A DNA stretch of 64,000 nucleotides from Balanoglossus misakiensis (GCA_040954595.2 CM082581.2:10540001-10604000), one strand, 5' to 3'; positions 40,201-50,021 are shown, counted from the first letter of the stretch. Made by a program: numbers and translations. Notes: generated from the letters alone by a model not told the origin.

Positions 40201-43200
40201 CCAATTTCAATCCCTCTCTGTATTTCTTTTTGGACAATGAGTCTTTAATACCTCACATTTTTTTGGACGTTGAGTCTCTAATACCTCACCTCTGTCTCGA
40301 ATTGATCATGTCACATCAAAGCCTCTGAGTTGTCTTTATCAATTTCCAAACTTTGCAGCGGCGTTTGATCGGCTGTCCGACCAAATTGGACCCCAACCCA
40401 AAGGGTATACTACTACCAACATACAAAATGAGCATTGTAAAACAATGCAGGCTACGTATGCCTTTTACATTCCTATTTTTATTTTTTTTTTCTCTCTCTC
40501 TCTCTCTTCTTTGACTCTATACTTGTCTTGTATTTCTGCTGGGTATTGCTGTGTTCATAGATGTTATCACTTTTACTCTCCTATATTAGCCTAGCTATTT
40601 GATCTATTTTTTTAAAAGTTTTAATTTATAAAGAAAGAAGAAGTCGTATTTAGAGAGCTTGTTTATCATTTTCCATGTCACTTTGTGTCACGGTTGTAGA
40701 TTTTTACTCCTGAGTCGGTTATTTTTTCCTCTTGGTTGGCATGCCGTTCCGACTCGCAGCTTTTAGCTGAGTAGTTTGTCGGGCATCATGCTTTTGTTGC
40801 CATAGAAACTAAGTACTTGGAATGTAGATATTGTGGGCTGCTTACTAACATGTCTAGATTAAAATCAAATGGTAAATTCGGGGAGAAAAAGTTAGTCCTG
40901 TAATTGTAGACGTTTTGGGCATGGGGTATTTACTTTTAATAGTATCATCATCCGTCAAGGGAATCTTCCATGAAACTATATGCATGTGCATTCTCGTTTG
41001 TGTTTTCAAGATGTTTTGTTCATGCGAGATTAAAAAAAAAGCATACAAATATAAAAGTAATAAAAACTAGAAGAGATGATGAGTTAAATTGCTTAGCTTT
41101 AAATTCAAATCATTGTAACTGATGTAGCAGGTTTTACCCCTGAGAAAGATTGTAGGGTTGAATTAAAGTAGGTATAAAGCAAACAGCCAAAATATATGAA
41201 AATATGAAATTTGTAGGTTATCTTTGTATTTTATTAATGTTTGGAAAAAAAATTAATTCTTCGGGGGTGTGTAGGTGACATTCGGTCTCCATTCGCGCTT
41301 TCTCCATGGTATTTATTATCTCTTTGCTGTCTCCATTTTTTCTTTGTATCTATATATTATATATATTATATATTTGTAAATATTTTTACCCTTTATTTTC
41401 ATTTTTTTGTCATTATTGATCTACAATGCCATACAGTTTGTGATTGGTAGTAGTGAAAATTCTCCTCTTTTTTTTATCTCTCGTGAAACTAAGGCCGACC
41501 ATGGTGAACCCTTATCACCACCGAAAAATATAAAGGCATCACAAGGAGTTCTTATGATGGCATTGTAAATCATACCTCTATACTCCTTGAAATTCACGCC
41601 TTTCTACCGGAAAATTTTGTAAACTCACAATGCATTTCATTAAGATTTTTTTCGTAATTGTTTATATGGCAGATGTGTGCGTGTTTATGCCGTCGTGCAG
41701 CAATTTTTAAAACAAATTTTTCCAAACTTTTGCAGATTCATTATACATATATATATATTTATATATATAAAAGCATGTCTGAGCTTGGAAGTTTTGAAAT
41801 GCTGTTTTTTCCCTTTCATATTTCTGTCAAAAATATTCCTTCAATAAATGTCATTATTCCCCTCTGTAACTCCAAGATTTTTTTCTCTCCACATTCTCCT
41901 TGTGTTTAATGTGAAGTACGAATTGAAAACATCACAGGATAAATGTTTCTTTTTTTTTGCATCTTTTCAGGGATGCCCGTGTAGTGAAGGACCCTCAAAC
42001 CAACAAATCAAAGGGATATGGTTTCGTTTCGTTTGTTAATAAACCGGTAAGTGATGACGCTCTCGTCAGATGTGTACATTTTTCGCCTGTTGCGGTTCCC
42101 TTGCTATTAAAGAAATCCATCTTGCTTGCCCTGCTTATGAGCACTTCTAAGTGGCCATATTTACCTCGGGCCATTCAGAAATTTGCTGGAAAATATCGTC
42201 CTGCGCTGGGGCCGTTTCTCTCACCTGTAGAACAGTGGCGTGTGAGGAACAATGCCCTGAAGCTGTAATTATAGACGAGCATTTAACTAGGCTGAAAATT
42301 TGCTGGTTTTTTTTTTTGTCTGTTCGTTCCCGTTCCCTTCCCCCAGATTTGAATGCATAGAGTGTGTCATCCAAGCGCTGCGGAGATTGAGTCGCTCAAC
42401 CCGTAGTCAAATGTCTATTCATGAAGCAACAATGACCTGAGAATACCGATAATAATTTTTCTCTCTCCAGTGTGGTAAAGATTGGAAATATGGTCGTTGA
42501 AATATTTTTGCATTTTGCTGCTAGCGCCGTTCGGTTATTCTCTCTTTCCGACGCGACACAAGTTGTTCACAGGATATGCATAAAATTTAATAACAAAAGG
42601 GAGCCGTCCTCTTTTTTGTTAGATCAAAATTACTTGCCGCCCTCATAAATTATTATTCTGTGCTGATCCAGTTCTTTGAAAGCCATTATTGGGAGCCATC
42701 AGCAAAGCCAATAAGAGAAGGGCAAGACGAGAATGGATATCAACCGTCATTCATCAAAAATAAGTCTGTCATATTTGTCCCCCCCGGATTTGGCCTTATC
42801 TTGCACAAGTGTATGCCGGCGTGGTCTGTTCTGAAAATTGAAGTGCCGGAATGTTTGGGTATTAAAAAACAGGAGATAAAAGTTCCGTACTTTGGCTTTG
42901 ATAAGATTGGTTAGGGAGCTACGTCGGAAAAGCATCTTGTTACAGATATGGCAATATTGTTGTATATTTTGTCGACGTAGCAGGCAACCATTGTGCATTG
43001 TTTTAAATAAAGAGTGGTTCGATTTCAATGGTGCTTTAGTAATTAATCAGCCTTGCCATTGTGTTTCTGAGCCAAAAGTAATTACGGTTCAGTAACAAAG
43101 GTGGTGACTGCATATTAATTTTCTATGGCCTTGAAAATGTGAAATTTCTTAATGTTGCGCAGTGTGGGACTGTAGAGGGCGCTTTTTGATTCAACATTGC

Positions 43201-46200
43201 TGACGACAAAATTGCTGGATGGTTCATATACCTATGTATTTTTCTGGAAAAGCCAGGATATCAGGAAATTATGTGATAATTTCATTTTTCTTCACAGGAA
43301 GCAGAAAATGCGATCAAGGGAATGAGTGGGCAGTGGTTAGGGGGTAGAACCATCCGTACCAACTGGGCAACAAGAAAGCCACCACCACCCAGGCAAAGTG
43401 AACGTGAGTGTACTGTGTCAAAACCATAATTGTTCATTTGAATTTCTAGTATAGGTTAGATGTTTGTTTCAAATCTTTTTGGAGTTATTTGTCGGACACA
43501 AAGACTTGCATTTTGCTGTTGTTTTTCCGCTTGTCTACAAAAAAGTTCCTTAGCAACAGATGAGCAGACAGATTTGAAGGTATGCGGTAAGAGCACAAAA
43601 CCAAATTAATTTTGTCTCGTGTTTTGACCCTCAACAGCCGTGAAGCAGTTCAGCTACGATGAGGTTTTGAACCAGGCTAACTACACAAACACTACAGTCT
43701 ATTGCGGAGGTGTTTCTAACGGTTTAACAGGTAAGTGGAGGCGGCCATTTTGTTTTGTTCCACCTCTCATGTATCTTGTCTTTTAGGCAAACTATCACGT
43801 TAACTAGCAGTGGCGAGAGTATTGTCTGAGAGGGCTTGTCACCTTCTTGTCAGGGCCAGCTGTGTCAAAATCCACTTCACTGTAATGCCACAGGAAAAAT
43901 AATGTACTACTAGATAAAAGTTTCATGGCTGAATCTTTCAACGAGGTGGACAGAATTCTTGGAAAAACTGAAACGATTCTGAAAGAACTTTTACAGAAAA
44001 CACTTAAAGAAAATGCATTTCTTTTTACTCTACCACAACAGAGGCCAAAATGAGAGAAGTTTTCAGTACGTATGGATTGATCCAAGAAGTCAGGGTGTTC
44101 CCAGACAAAGGATATGCCTTCATACGGTATGTATACATACCCCACCTCCCCCACTCCCACCCCCCTGTCTCTGACTGTTCTACACCCACCCATGTCAAAA
44201 ATCCATTTGCCCATTTACGTTTATGGTAGAATATTGAAAAATTTAAAGCAGAGAAAATATTGTGTGACATATTGTCTTTAAATACCTACCATTTTACGAC
44301 TTTCTCCATATTTGTTTTATGCATTGACAATTCCAAAGAGGAGCAAACGCAAACATGAAATTGAGAAGAACCCATATTTATTGCCGAAACATGTTGGACG
44401 GTATTATAACCAACAGACATTTGCAGGTTTTCCCCCCATGAGCCGTAAACCATTCCCAATGAAACCTTGAACCTTGTGCACATCTACCTGAGTGTTCAGT
44501 CTGACAACAACACTCCAAAAGTTTTAACGAGATATTTTCCCTTTCTTCCACAGATTCTCAACTCACGAGAGCGCTGCCCATGCCATTGTCAATGTCCATG
44601 GGTCACAAATCAATTGCCACTCTGTCAAGTGTTCCTGGGGCAAAGAATCATCAGATCCCCTCTATCAAGCACATGTAAGACGATTTTCTTTATCATCTCT
44701 CCCTCTTTTTGATGTATGTATGTGTCTAAGCAAGTAAACGTATGCCTCTGTCGTTTATCTGTGTCACAACACAAAACGAGCCTGGTTCCTTTTTATCTCT
44801 CACATTATTCCCAGATCTTTCCCTATCAGTTATCTCGGCAAACCGTCTTTCCACTTAATATATGCGCCGTCGCTTTCTGTTGCGATAGTTACTATGTTTT
44901 CCGATCCATCTTCATGATGGAAGTACAAAGCCAGCTATCTTTGTAATTTCCTAGGTGGTTTTTCTTAACTGTGGTGAGTGGTGACCTTTTGGTAACCTTT
45001 TTGTTGCACTTTTTTGCTAATGCTGTCTGCCTACCTGTCTGTCTGTCTGTCTGTCTGTCTGTTCCTGTCTCTCTTTGACTGACTGTTAGTATTATCTGTC
45101 CATTTGTTTAAGGTAGTATGCGCCCCAAGGACAACGTGTAGGGAGTCTTTTTGAAAACAAAGAAGAAAACTGGGTGATGACCGTCTTGTTTTCATGAATA
45201 TCGCTGCTTTAAATTTTCTCCACAGACAGAACACAGAGCTTTGAATTCGAGACACTGTGACACAATCTTACTCTGTCATTCAAAATTTTGCATGGCAACC
45301 CTCAATATTCTCAATTTTAAGAGAGAATATCTTAAAGTTGCCTTGAGAAAATATGAGAGGACATTTAAGACTTTGATTTTTGAGGTGCATTCTACCTTAA
45401 CTCTGTTTTTCTTATGAACCTTGTCACACTTTGTCATTTTTTCTTCTTCTCTTTCCTCCATTAACCCGTAAACCACAATGGTTTGACTCAAATCCATTGC
45501 TTTGTATGGTAAAGTTAGACCTCTAATGGATCGAAGTGAGAGAGTTGGGCAGTCACACTTGCCTAGTTGTGCCAAGTCTCCAACTAACAAGCTATTTGTT
45601 TTGTTTTTCTTTCTCTTTCAACACAGCAACAACAGAACACGTATAACCCCTATTACAGTTACCAGCAGAGTCAGTGGAATCAATATTACCCGTACACACA
45701 ACAGCAGCAGCAGGTACAACAGCAACAGTATGTGGCTGGAGCTACGGCAGCCGTTCCACAGCAGAGTTACAACTACTATCCCCCATACCCGGGGTGAGTG
45801 TATATATGCAGTTACAAGTTACACGTTTTTTTTCATATTCCATGTACTATGGCTATCATTTCAATTCAAATCCCTCAGTTTGGAGATTTTTTTGTGTTGG
45901 TCAGTCATAGTCTGCACATTTCCCAAAATTGGCCTCATGAGGGCGCTAGATAAAGTTTGTGACTGCAGACATATTTACTGTAACATTCTGTCTCTGACAG
46001 TTGAGACCTTATGTGTGCATATTTTTATCTTTATTCCACAATTTTGACCTTTTATTTCCTTTTCTGATGCAGACCCAACGTGGTGGTGGCAGGCTACAAC
46101 ATGCAAGGCTACGGCACCCAGACTGGACAGCCCGCGGCCATCACGGGACAGAGTTACTCCGCGGGCCAACAGCAGCCCATGAACCAAGTGATGCAGCCAA

Positions 46201-46274
46201 ACAACCCAGGTGGGCTTCTACCGACCCCGGCTACGCAACCAAATTTCATGCCACAGGGATACCCGGCTCAGTAA
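15608..46274 (+). CDS. TIA1: TIA1/TIAR-like RNA-binding protein, gene span (5' exons missing)
   Basis: This is an orthologue of the TIA1/TIAL1 (TIAR) cytotoxic-granule RNA-binding protein. The family binds U-rich RNA, helps U1 snRNP recognise weak 5' splice sites, represses translation and nucleates stress granules; it shuttles between nucleus and cytoplasm. The coding sequence joins 15608-15662, 39430-39517, 41971-42046, 43298-43403, 43638-43730, 44042-44126, 44554-44674, 45627-45793 and 46073-46274. All junctions are GT-AG and in phase, giving 330 codons and a TAA. Local residues 1-18 are the last strand of RRM1 ([12 protein letters not shown]). RRM2 is about 22-99 (RNP2 VFVGDL, RNP1 KGYGFVSF). 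RRM3 is about 128-200 (RNP2 VYCGGV, RNP1 KGYAFIRF). From about 205 the chain is rich in Q, Y, N, P and G. Human TIA1 has about 386 residues, so roughly 80-90 N-terminal residues are missing here. Both RNP motifs of RRM2 and RRM3 are intact. TIA1 versus TIAR cannot be decided; an invertebrate single-copy ancestor is likely. Confidence 0.95.
15989..16070 (+). repeat. Partial tRNA-like segment
   Basis: TGGCTCAGTGGTATAGT (15989-16005) is an excellent A-box/D-arm match. The region 60-70 bases downstream has only a weak TTCCGG in place of a B box. Probably a degraded tRNA-derived element. Confidence 0.3.
17091..17102 (+). repeat. Poly-G run
   Basis: An uninterrupted G-run of about a dozen bases. 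Confidence 0.9.
18481..18541 (-). repeat. tRNA-like segment, probable SINE remnant
   Basis: Read on the - strand, A-box-like TAGCTGGCGGTA (18541-18530) precedes B-box-like GTTTCAATCCT (18491-18481) at tRNA spacing, and then an A/T-rich tail. It shares layout with the segments at 2995 and 6542. Confidence 0.4.
19074..19110 (+). repeat. (GA)n plus poly-G tract
   Basis: About 12 GA units running directly into a 14-G run. Confidence 0.95.
19511..19560 (+). repeat. tRNA-Ser/Leu-like 5' half
   Basis: GACTGCCGAAGTGGTAAGGC resembles the D-arm region of a class II tRNA (consensus GCCGAGTGGTTAAGGC) and is followed by a CACAG/CTGTG stem. The 3' half is not recognisable, so this is a relic, not a functional tRNA. 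Confidence 0.35.
21248..21279. repeat. C-rich low-complexity tract
   Basis: Poly-C interrupted by T. Confidence 0.9.
26049..26062. promoter_or_regulatory. Perfect RFX X-box palindrome
   Basis: GTTGCCATGGCAAC, the full palindromic consensus bound by RFX-family factors, lying deep in the 23.8-kb TIA1 intron. Confidence 0.5.
28598..28641. repeat. 9-bp perfect stem-loop
   Basis: GTGTCTGCC (28598-28606) pairs with GGCAGACAC (28633-28641) across a 26-base loop. It is preceded by TTAACCCTTCTCC, similar to the end of the element at 62126, so it could be a diverged relative. Confidence 0.4.
30450..30476. repeat. Poly-C tract
   Basis: Thirteen or more C followed by CCCTCCCC units. Confidence 0.95.
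32306..32392. repeat. (TCTG)n/(CCTG)n microsatellite
   Basis: Imperfect TCTG units passing into GCCT units, directly next to the minisatellite. Confidence 0.95.
32395..32610. repeat. Diverged tandem minisatellite, 76-80 bp unit
   Basis: Three units start with TTGAAATAT at 32395, 32471 and 32551. Each continues with a T/A-rich block, then ATATGGTAG(AG)AGAAA and AGTCTCTTTCTGTCTG-like sequence; the third is partial and more diverged. The TCTG-type end of each unit resembles the preceding microsatellite. Confidence 0.8.
33866..33893. repeat. C-rich low-complexity tract
   Basis: CCCCACCCC units. Confidence 0.9.
37120..37263. repeat. (CAT)n trinucleotide microsatellite
   Basis: About 140 bp of CAT/TCA units with CGT, TTC, TGA and AACAT interruptions. 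It generates the poly-Met frame on the - strand, which is an artefact. Confidence 0.97.
38224..38240. repeat. (GA)n microsatellite
   Basis: About eight GA units. Confidence 0.85.
39430..39517 (+). CDS. TIA1: TIA1 exon: first half of RRM2
   Basis: Flanked by a TCTCACAG acceptor and a GTGAGT donor. The 88 nt encode [20 protein letters not shown] and AFIAFGEIS. It contains RNP2 (VFVGDL), the first RRM2 helix and the start of the second strand. The trailing TC completes a Ser codon with the first base of the next exon. The match to vertebrate TIA1 (HVFVGDLSPEITTEDIK) is clear. Confidence 0.95.
40491..40508. repeat. (TC)n microsatellite
   Basis: About nine TC units after a T-run. Confidence 0.85.
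41742..41770. repeat. (TA)n tract
   Basis: TA-rich; a similar tract lies at 41350-41374. Confidence 0.9.
41971..42046 (+). CDS. TIA1: TIA1 exon: RRM2 RNP1
   Basis: A T-rich tract and TTTTCAG acceptor precede it and GTAAGT follows. The 76 nt encode [20 protein letters not shown] then FVNKP, with the RNP1 octamer KGYGFVSF whose aromatic residues stack on RNA. Human TIA1 has [20 protein letters not shown] here. The frame stays open into the following intron as far as 42268, which is noted as a finding. Confidence 0.96.
42047..43297 (+). other. TIA1 intron
   Basis: No gene was recognised. The first 222 nt remain open in the upstream exon's frame, up to 42268. The rest is unique-looking AT-rich sequence with a good acceptor (TTCTTCACAG) at 43297. 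Confidence 0.8.
43298..43403 (+). CDS. TIA1: TIA1 exon: end of RRM2 and RRM2-RRM3 linker
   Basis: Acceptor TTCACAG, donor GTGAGT. The 106 nt encode [20 protein letters not shown] and then [15 protein letters not shown], matching human TIA1 [20 protein letters not shown]. It completes the second helix and last strand of RRM2 and starts the proline-rich linker to RRM3. Confidence 0.96.
43638..43730 (+). CDS. TIA1: TIA1 exon: linker and start of RRM3
   Basis: Acceptor CTCAACAG, donor GTAAGT. The 93 nt encode [20 protein letters not shown] and then [10 protein letters not shown], matching human KQLSYDEVVNQ...NCTVYCGGVTSGLT. RNP2 of RRM3 is VYCGGV. Confidence 0.96.
43731..44041 (+). other. TIA1 intron
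   Basis: A 311-bp intron with no feature recognised apart from its splice sites. Confidence 0.8.
44042..44126 (+). CDS. TIA1: TIA1 exon: RRM3 helix 1 to RNP1
   Basis: Acceptor CCACAACAG, donor GTATGT. The 85 nt encode [20 protein letters not shown] and then PDKGYAFIR, corresponding to human [29 protein letters not shown]. It ends inside RNP1 of RRM3 at a split Arg codon. Confidence 0.95.
44127..44553 (+). other. TIA1 intron
   Basis: A 427-bp intron containing a C-rich stretch near 44139-44166. Nothing else was recognised. Confidence 0.8.
44554..44674 (+). CDS. TIA1: TIA1 exon: end of RRM3
   Basis: Acceptor TTCCACAG, donor GTAAGA. The 121 nt encode [20 protein letters not shown] and then [20 protein letters not shown], matching human [20 protein letters not shown] and VVKCYWGKET. 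It completes RRM3 and starts the C-terminal low-complexity tail. Confidence 0.96.
45035..45070. repeat. (TCTG)n microsatellite
   Basis: About seven TCTG units, then degenerate TCTC. Confidence 0.95.
45461..45550. mobile_element. Diverged copy of short inverted-repeat element
   Basis: From TTAACCCGTAAACCACAATGG onward, it matches the 62126 element over about 70 bp, including the blocks TCCATTG, TATGGTAAAGTTAGACCTCTAA. The right terminal repeat is degraded. Confidence 0.5.
45627..45793 (+). CDS. TIA1: TIA1 exon: Gln/Tyr-rich tail
   Basis: Acceptor CAACACAG, donor GTGAGT. The 167 nt encode [40 protein letters not shown] and [16 protein letters not shown]. The composition (Q, Y, N, P) matches the prion-like domain that drives stress-granule assembly in TIA1. 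The sequence is not alignable residue by residue with human TIA1, as expected for this domain, but the position and phase continuity support it. Confidence 0.92.
46073..46274 (+). CDS. TIA1: TIA1 terminal coding exon
   Basis: Acceptor TGATGCAG and a TAA stop at 46272-46274. It encodes [20 protein letters not shown] and continues in Q/G/N/P-rich sequence to end in GYPAQ. The [12 protein letters not shown] segment resembles the VAGYETQ end of human TIA1. The stop is followed at once by an A-rich stretch. Confidence 0.9.
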
Positions 46275-48990
46275 AAAAAAATAAAAAATAATAAGAACTT
46301 GGCTCCACTGTGACTAAAACATGCCATCACATGAAAGTGTGTATGACATCACAAGCTGTGTGTGACATCACATCAATTAACGATGACATCATCATGACAG
46401 AAGCGATCACAACATGCCACATGCTCTTTTTATAAATTTCAACTTGTTTTGTCAAAAAGTGATAATTGTTAGATCTTCACAAGGAAGCTGTTTATAGTAC
46501 CAGACTGATCCTTCAAAGAAAATATGAATTTTTATGAACTACAAGAGGACTGATTTCTCTTTCATAGTGATGTCATTTATTTTGATGTTGCCAGTCTCGA
46601 AGAAAAAAAAAAGGCAAAACACTGGTTCTTGAGTCCAGCCAAAACGAAACAGAGAACCAAAGACGCTTAAATGTCAGGGTCTGCAATGAGAAGCAAATTT
46701 ATACAAAGGCTGCATATTGGTGAATTACTGGTATTTTTCCCTTTTGACATGTGACAATCCCTCTGATTGGCCGCTGCTTTTGTAACAAATCTGCTGATTG
46801 GCTAGCTTTCATTTGATTGTTTGTTTGTTTGTTCTAAAAAGAAAAATAACCTGTTATATTTTATAGAATAGCCGAAGAAGTCATCCTGGCGATGACAGCT
46901 CGTACTGTACAGGATTTCTAACAGAAGTGAAGCAGATATTTAACCACACAAAAAAAAAATTATGTCTCCGAGGTAGTTTTTTTTTAAATTAAAGTTTTGT
47001 CATGCGCAATTAAATATTTTTGTGAAACTTGTAACACGTTGCCAGCCAGGGGGGTGTGCCACACACACAAAAATAAAATAATAAAATTATTTCTGTAAAA
47101 AGGAATTTTAATATGGCCTTCACTGGCTTCATTGTGTAAAGATCTTAGGTTCTGTAGTTGATAATTATGTAGTTAAGTAAATGTGAGAATTACAAGTCAT
47201 GTGGTGACCTCCTTGTGAAAAAAACTGGTAGCTATAGATCTAGATAGCGTGTGTTGCTTTTCTAAACTGTATAGACATGATCAAAACAAGCAAAACTGTA
47301 CTGTACTTGTACTGAGAGAGAGGTTCAAATAGAGAGCAAATAATTAGCAATTTGTTGATATTGGTATGTTGTGAGTAGAGGTATGATTGTCATGAGAGAA
47401 AAAAAGAATGCCCTCATATACCCAGGCTGTTGTTTAATTTTATTGAGCAAAAATTAATATCTTTTTTCTCCCCCCTTCCTTCCCTTTGAATTCTGAGTCA
47501 AAAAATTATCAGAGTATGAATTTCTTTTGGAAGCTGTCTCCCCTCTTTTTCCTTGTAAAATAGAACAATCCAGAGCTTTAGGATTACCTAAGCCTATGCT
47601 GAGTTTACTAAGATGGGGGTGATATCAAAGCAAAGCAAAACAACACCCTTACTTAATCCTGAATTATGTACTAAAAGTCTAGAATTTCAGTAGCTTTATC
47701 AAAGATGTATCAAAATCTGTTTATTTTTGTGTTTTTGCCAAATTGTTGTAGTGTGACTACTAGTGAAGTGGCTATTTGCCTTCTATGGAAGCGAGAGTGC
47801 CCAGTATATCAGTATGACATGTCAGTTGTCCAATCAGATTTCAAGTTTTGTCATCGTCATGGTAACTACAAAGTCTCAGGCAAAAGAAAGAAAATAAAAA
47901 TTCTATTCTATGTAGCGTCAAAGTCTTGTGTCATCCATTGCATTGTCTGAAAAAAAAGATACATTTCACAAAGAATTTTTCTCTTTTATGAAAGAAAAAA
48001 GATAGTTCTATTTTGTCTATACTGTTGATTATTTGTGTATACTTGCCAATCTCGTTGGAATTCAAAACTTTTTAAGAACAAAAAGAGTCAAATTGTACAG
48101 TTGGAGACAAGAGCTGACAGGATTTTTTCTAGATGGAAGCACAGATTGCAGAACCGTGTTTTGTTTGTCTGTCGGGCAACTGTGTTTTCAAAGTTTATTT
48201 TTGCATCAGTGGAGAGACAATGCAAAGGATTATACATCGGACTTCAATAAGTGGATACTGGTACAGAGCTTTATGGCTGTCAAGTATTTTTCAGATTTTT
48301 TTCTCGTGGTCTGTTGCCTCAATTTGCTTGCGTTTGATGGGTACTCTTTGCAGGATGATAGGGGGAAGAAAACATTAAAATAGGTTTTGAAAAAATAAAA
48401 GCCAAACTATATTTGTACATGTAGGAAAGATTTTTTGTTGGGTTTCATCAGTGATAACCATTGGTGGCTGTTTCCTTTGCGTCTCTGAAAGTCTTACTCT
48501 GAATATTGGTAGCCCACGGAATTTTTTCATTTTCAGTCTTTTTTTTCCCAAGCATTGCCATCACATTTTATAACAGAGAGTTGATAGGTTTTTGCTTGTT
48601 TGCCAGTTTACACCAAGATTTCAATGTTGAATTTTAAAATGTGTAAAGAAAGTAGCAGAAAATTGTATGTTCTTCTGCTTTTTTTGCCTCGTACTGTATT
48701 TATGTCAACTAAAGTACTTGTGAGTTTTGAGTTGCTGAAACGTTGTAAAAAAATTAAGATCCATGTCTTTGTAATTTGTACAGGAGAATTGATCATTTTT
48801 GATATATACACAATGTACCTGTGTTTAAAAAAACCTGTATTTGACCGATTTGTGCTTTTCACAGGAAGTCACATGACTGTCCACATGACTGTCACATGAC
48901 TCATTCACATCTTTGCTGGTTATGTCAACATGGAAAGGGATGTTAGTGTACAACAGTGTCTGTCTGAAAATAAAGACAAAAACATTTTTT
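46275..48990 (+). other. TIA1: TIA1 3' untranslated region
   Basis: About 2.7 kb of AT-rich sequence with T-runs and no coding similarity. It has near-tandem GACATCA motifs at 46341-46393, several AATAAA hexamers (47072-47077, 47080-47085, 48394-48399, 48969-48974) and a CACATGACTGTC tandem repeat at 48866-48902. The end is inferred from the 48969 hexamer and the following T/GT-rich stretch; earlier sites could also be used. Confidence 0.55.
48969..48974 (+). terminator. Candidate TIA1 polyadenylation signal
   Basis: AATAAA followed 10-40 nt later by a T-run and GTGAG-rich sequence, as in a cleavage site with a downstream GU/U element. A second hexamer lies at 49399-49404, also followed by T-rich sequence. 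No transcript evidence is available. Confidence 0.45.
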
Positions 48991-49309
48991 TTTTGAGTGT
49001 GAGAGAGAAAATGCGTGAGAGCTGCTTAAAAGTAGTTAGATAAATTAATGAACCAATGAGTGTGCTTTTTGTGATGGTATAGTTTTAAGTAGCTGTAGAA
49101 ATTTAAGGACAAAAACAACTTTAAAAGAATTTGCAGTAAATAAGGCTGATGTAGAAAACAAAAAAACTGTAGAAAAAATAAATTATGATTCCACTTTGAA
49201 GGGAGATTTGTAGAAACTGTAGAAGTAGCCAGTAGGACATATGAGAAATGTAACCTTTTAAGTAGTGTTGGTTGAGTTCGTAGTTTGTTGTATGTAACTG
49301 ACAAAACCA

Positions 49310-49323
49310 GTTGCCATGGCAAC
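49310..49323. promoter_or_regulatory. Perfect RFX X-box palindrome
   Basis: GTTGCCATGGCAAC, 0.9 kb upstream of the HECTD2 promoter and near the end of the TIA1 gene. Confidence 0.5.
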
Positions 49324-49473
49324 GAAGCTCTTTGGAAAAAAATATTGTATTTCATCAAATTTGACACCTGGTTTTGCAGATGAAGAGGAAAAAAAGCAAA
49401 TAAAATATAATTTGTAAATTCTCTGCTCTGTGTGATATTTTTTTTTGCACAACACACCTTTCCACACCATTGA

Positions 49474-49559
49474 TTTCAACCCTTTGCACCCTGACCCCGT
49501 TGGTGACCTTTGACATCATGGTGAAGTGTTATTCCAGGCTGGGTTCAAAGGGATTAAAA
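49474..49559. mobile_element. Short terminal-inverted-repeat element (MITE-like)
   Basis: TTTCAACCCTTTGCACCC on the left and GGGTTCAAAGGGATTAAAA on the right are imperfect inverted repeats about 85 bp apart overall. The termini resemble those of 62126-62219. No transposase is present. Confidence 0.5.
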
Positions 49560-49963
49560 CCACTCTTTCAAGAATCCTGGAAAAATGAAATTAATACAAG
49601 GTTCTGAAAAATCGATTAGAAATGCATCAAGCAAGTTACTTTAATATTGCAAAATTAGCTATTTGCATGAGTAAGGAAGAAAAGAAAAAGATCCATCTCT
49701 AACATCATTGAATATAGGCTGTTTTTAGAAAAAATTAATGAATGTCTTGCTAACAAGATGACCCAGCTCCAAGACTAGGAAAAGATGATGCAAAATTAAT
49801 CAAAAGCAACACCATTCATTTCCTCACATTTTCATCTTAGGTACAGTAGATGGCATCAAGGAGTTTCTTTCTTCATGAGCATTTCAAGTTTGTTGGTTAA
49901 GGATGTTTAAAATTTGTGTTACTGTGGATTATAATTCCATTATAAATTCATAATGGATGTGTC

Positions 49964-50021
49964 TCTCCCCAGGACAGCTTTGGAAAATGTAGCTGTCAAA
50001 ATACGGCGCCCACTGGGGAGA
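49964..50021. repeat. Nested inverted repeats upstream of HECTD2
   Basis: TCTCCCCAG (49964-49972) pairs with CTGGGGAGA (50013-50021), and inside it GACAGCT (49973-49979) pairs with AGCTGTC (49991-49997). An 8-bp stem-loop TCCATTAT/ATAATGGA lies just before it at 49936-49957. Confidence 0.55.

Larger units (their letters stand above)
39518..41970 (+). other. TIA1 intron
   Basis: Nothing coding was recognised. It holds poly-A (40038-40055), (TC)n (40491-40508), two TA-rich tracts (41350-41374 and 41742-41770) and an X-box-like motif at 40796-40809. A T-rich polypyrimidine tract precedes the acceptor at 41970. Confidence 0.8.
44675..45626 (+). other. TIA1 intron
   Basis: A 952-bp intron with a (TCTG)n tract (45035-45070), an X-box-like motif (44879-44892) and a short element at 45461-45550 that resembles 62126-62219. 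The acceptor at 45626 follows a CT-rich tract. Confidence 0.8.

Noticed and set aside
45502-46047. A 181-codon plus-strand frame over the TIA1 tail exon
   Set aside because: It reads the Q/Y-rich exon in the wrong frame and runs into introns on both sides; the in-phase exon at 45627-45793 explains the region.
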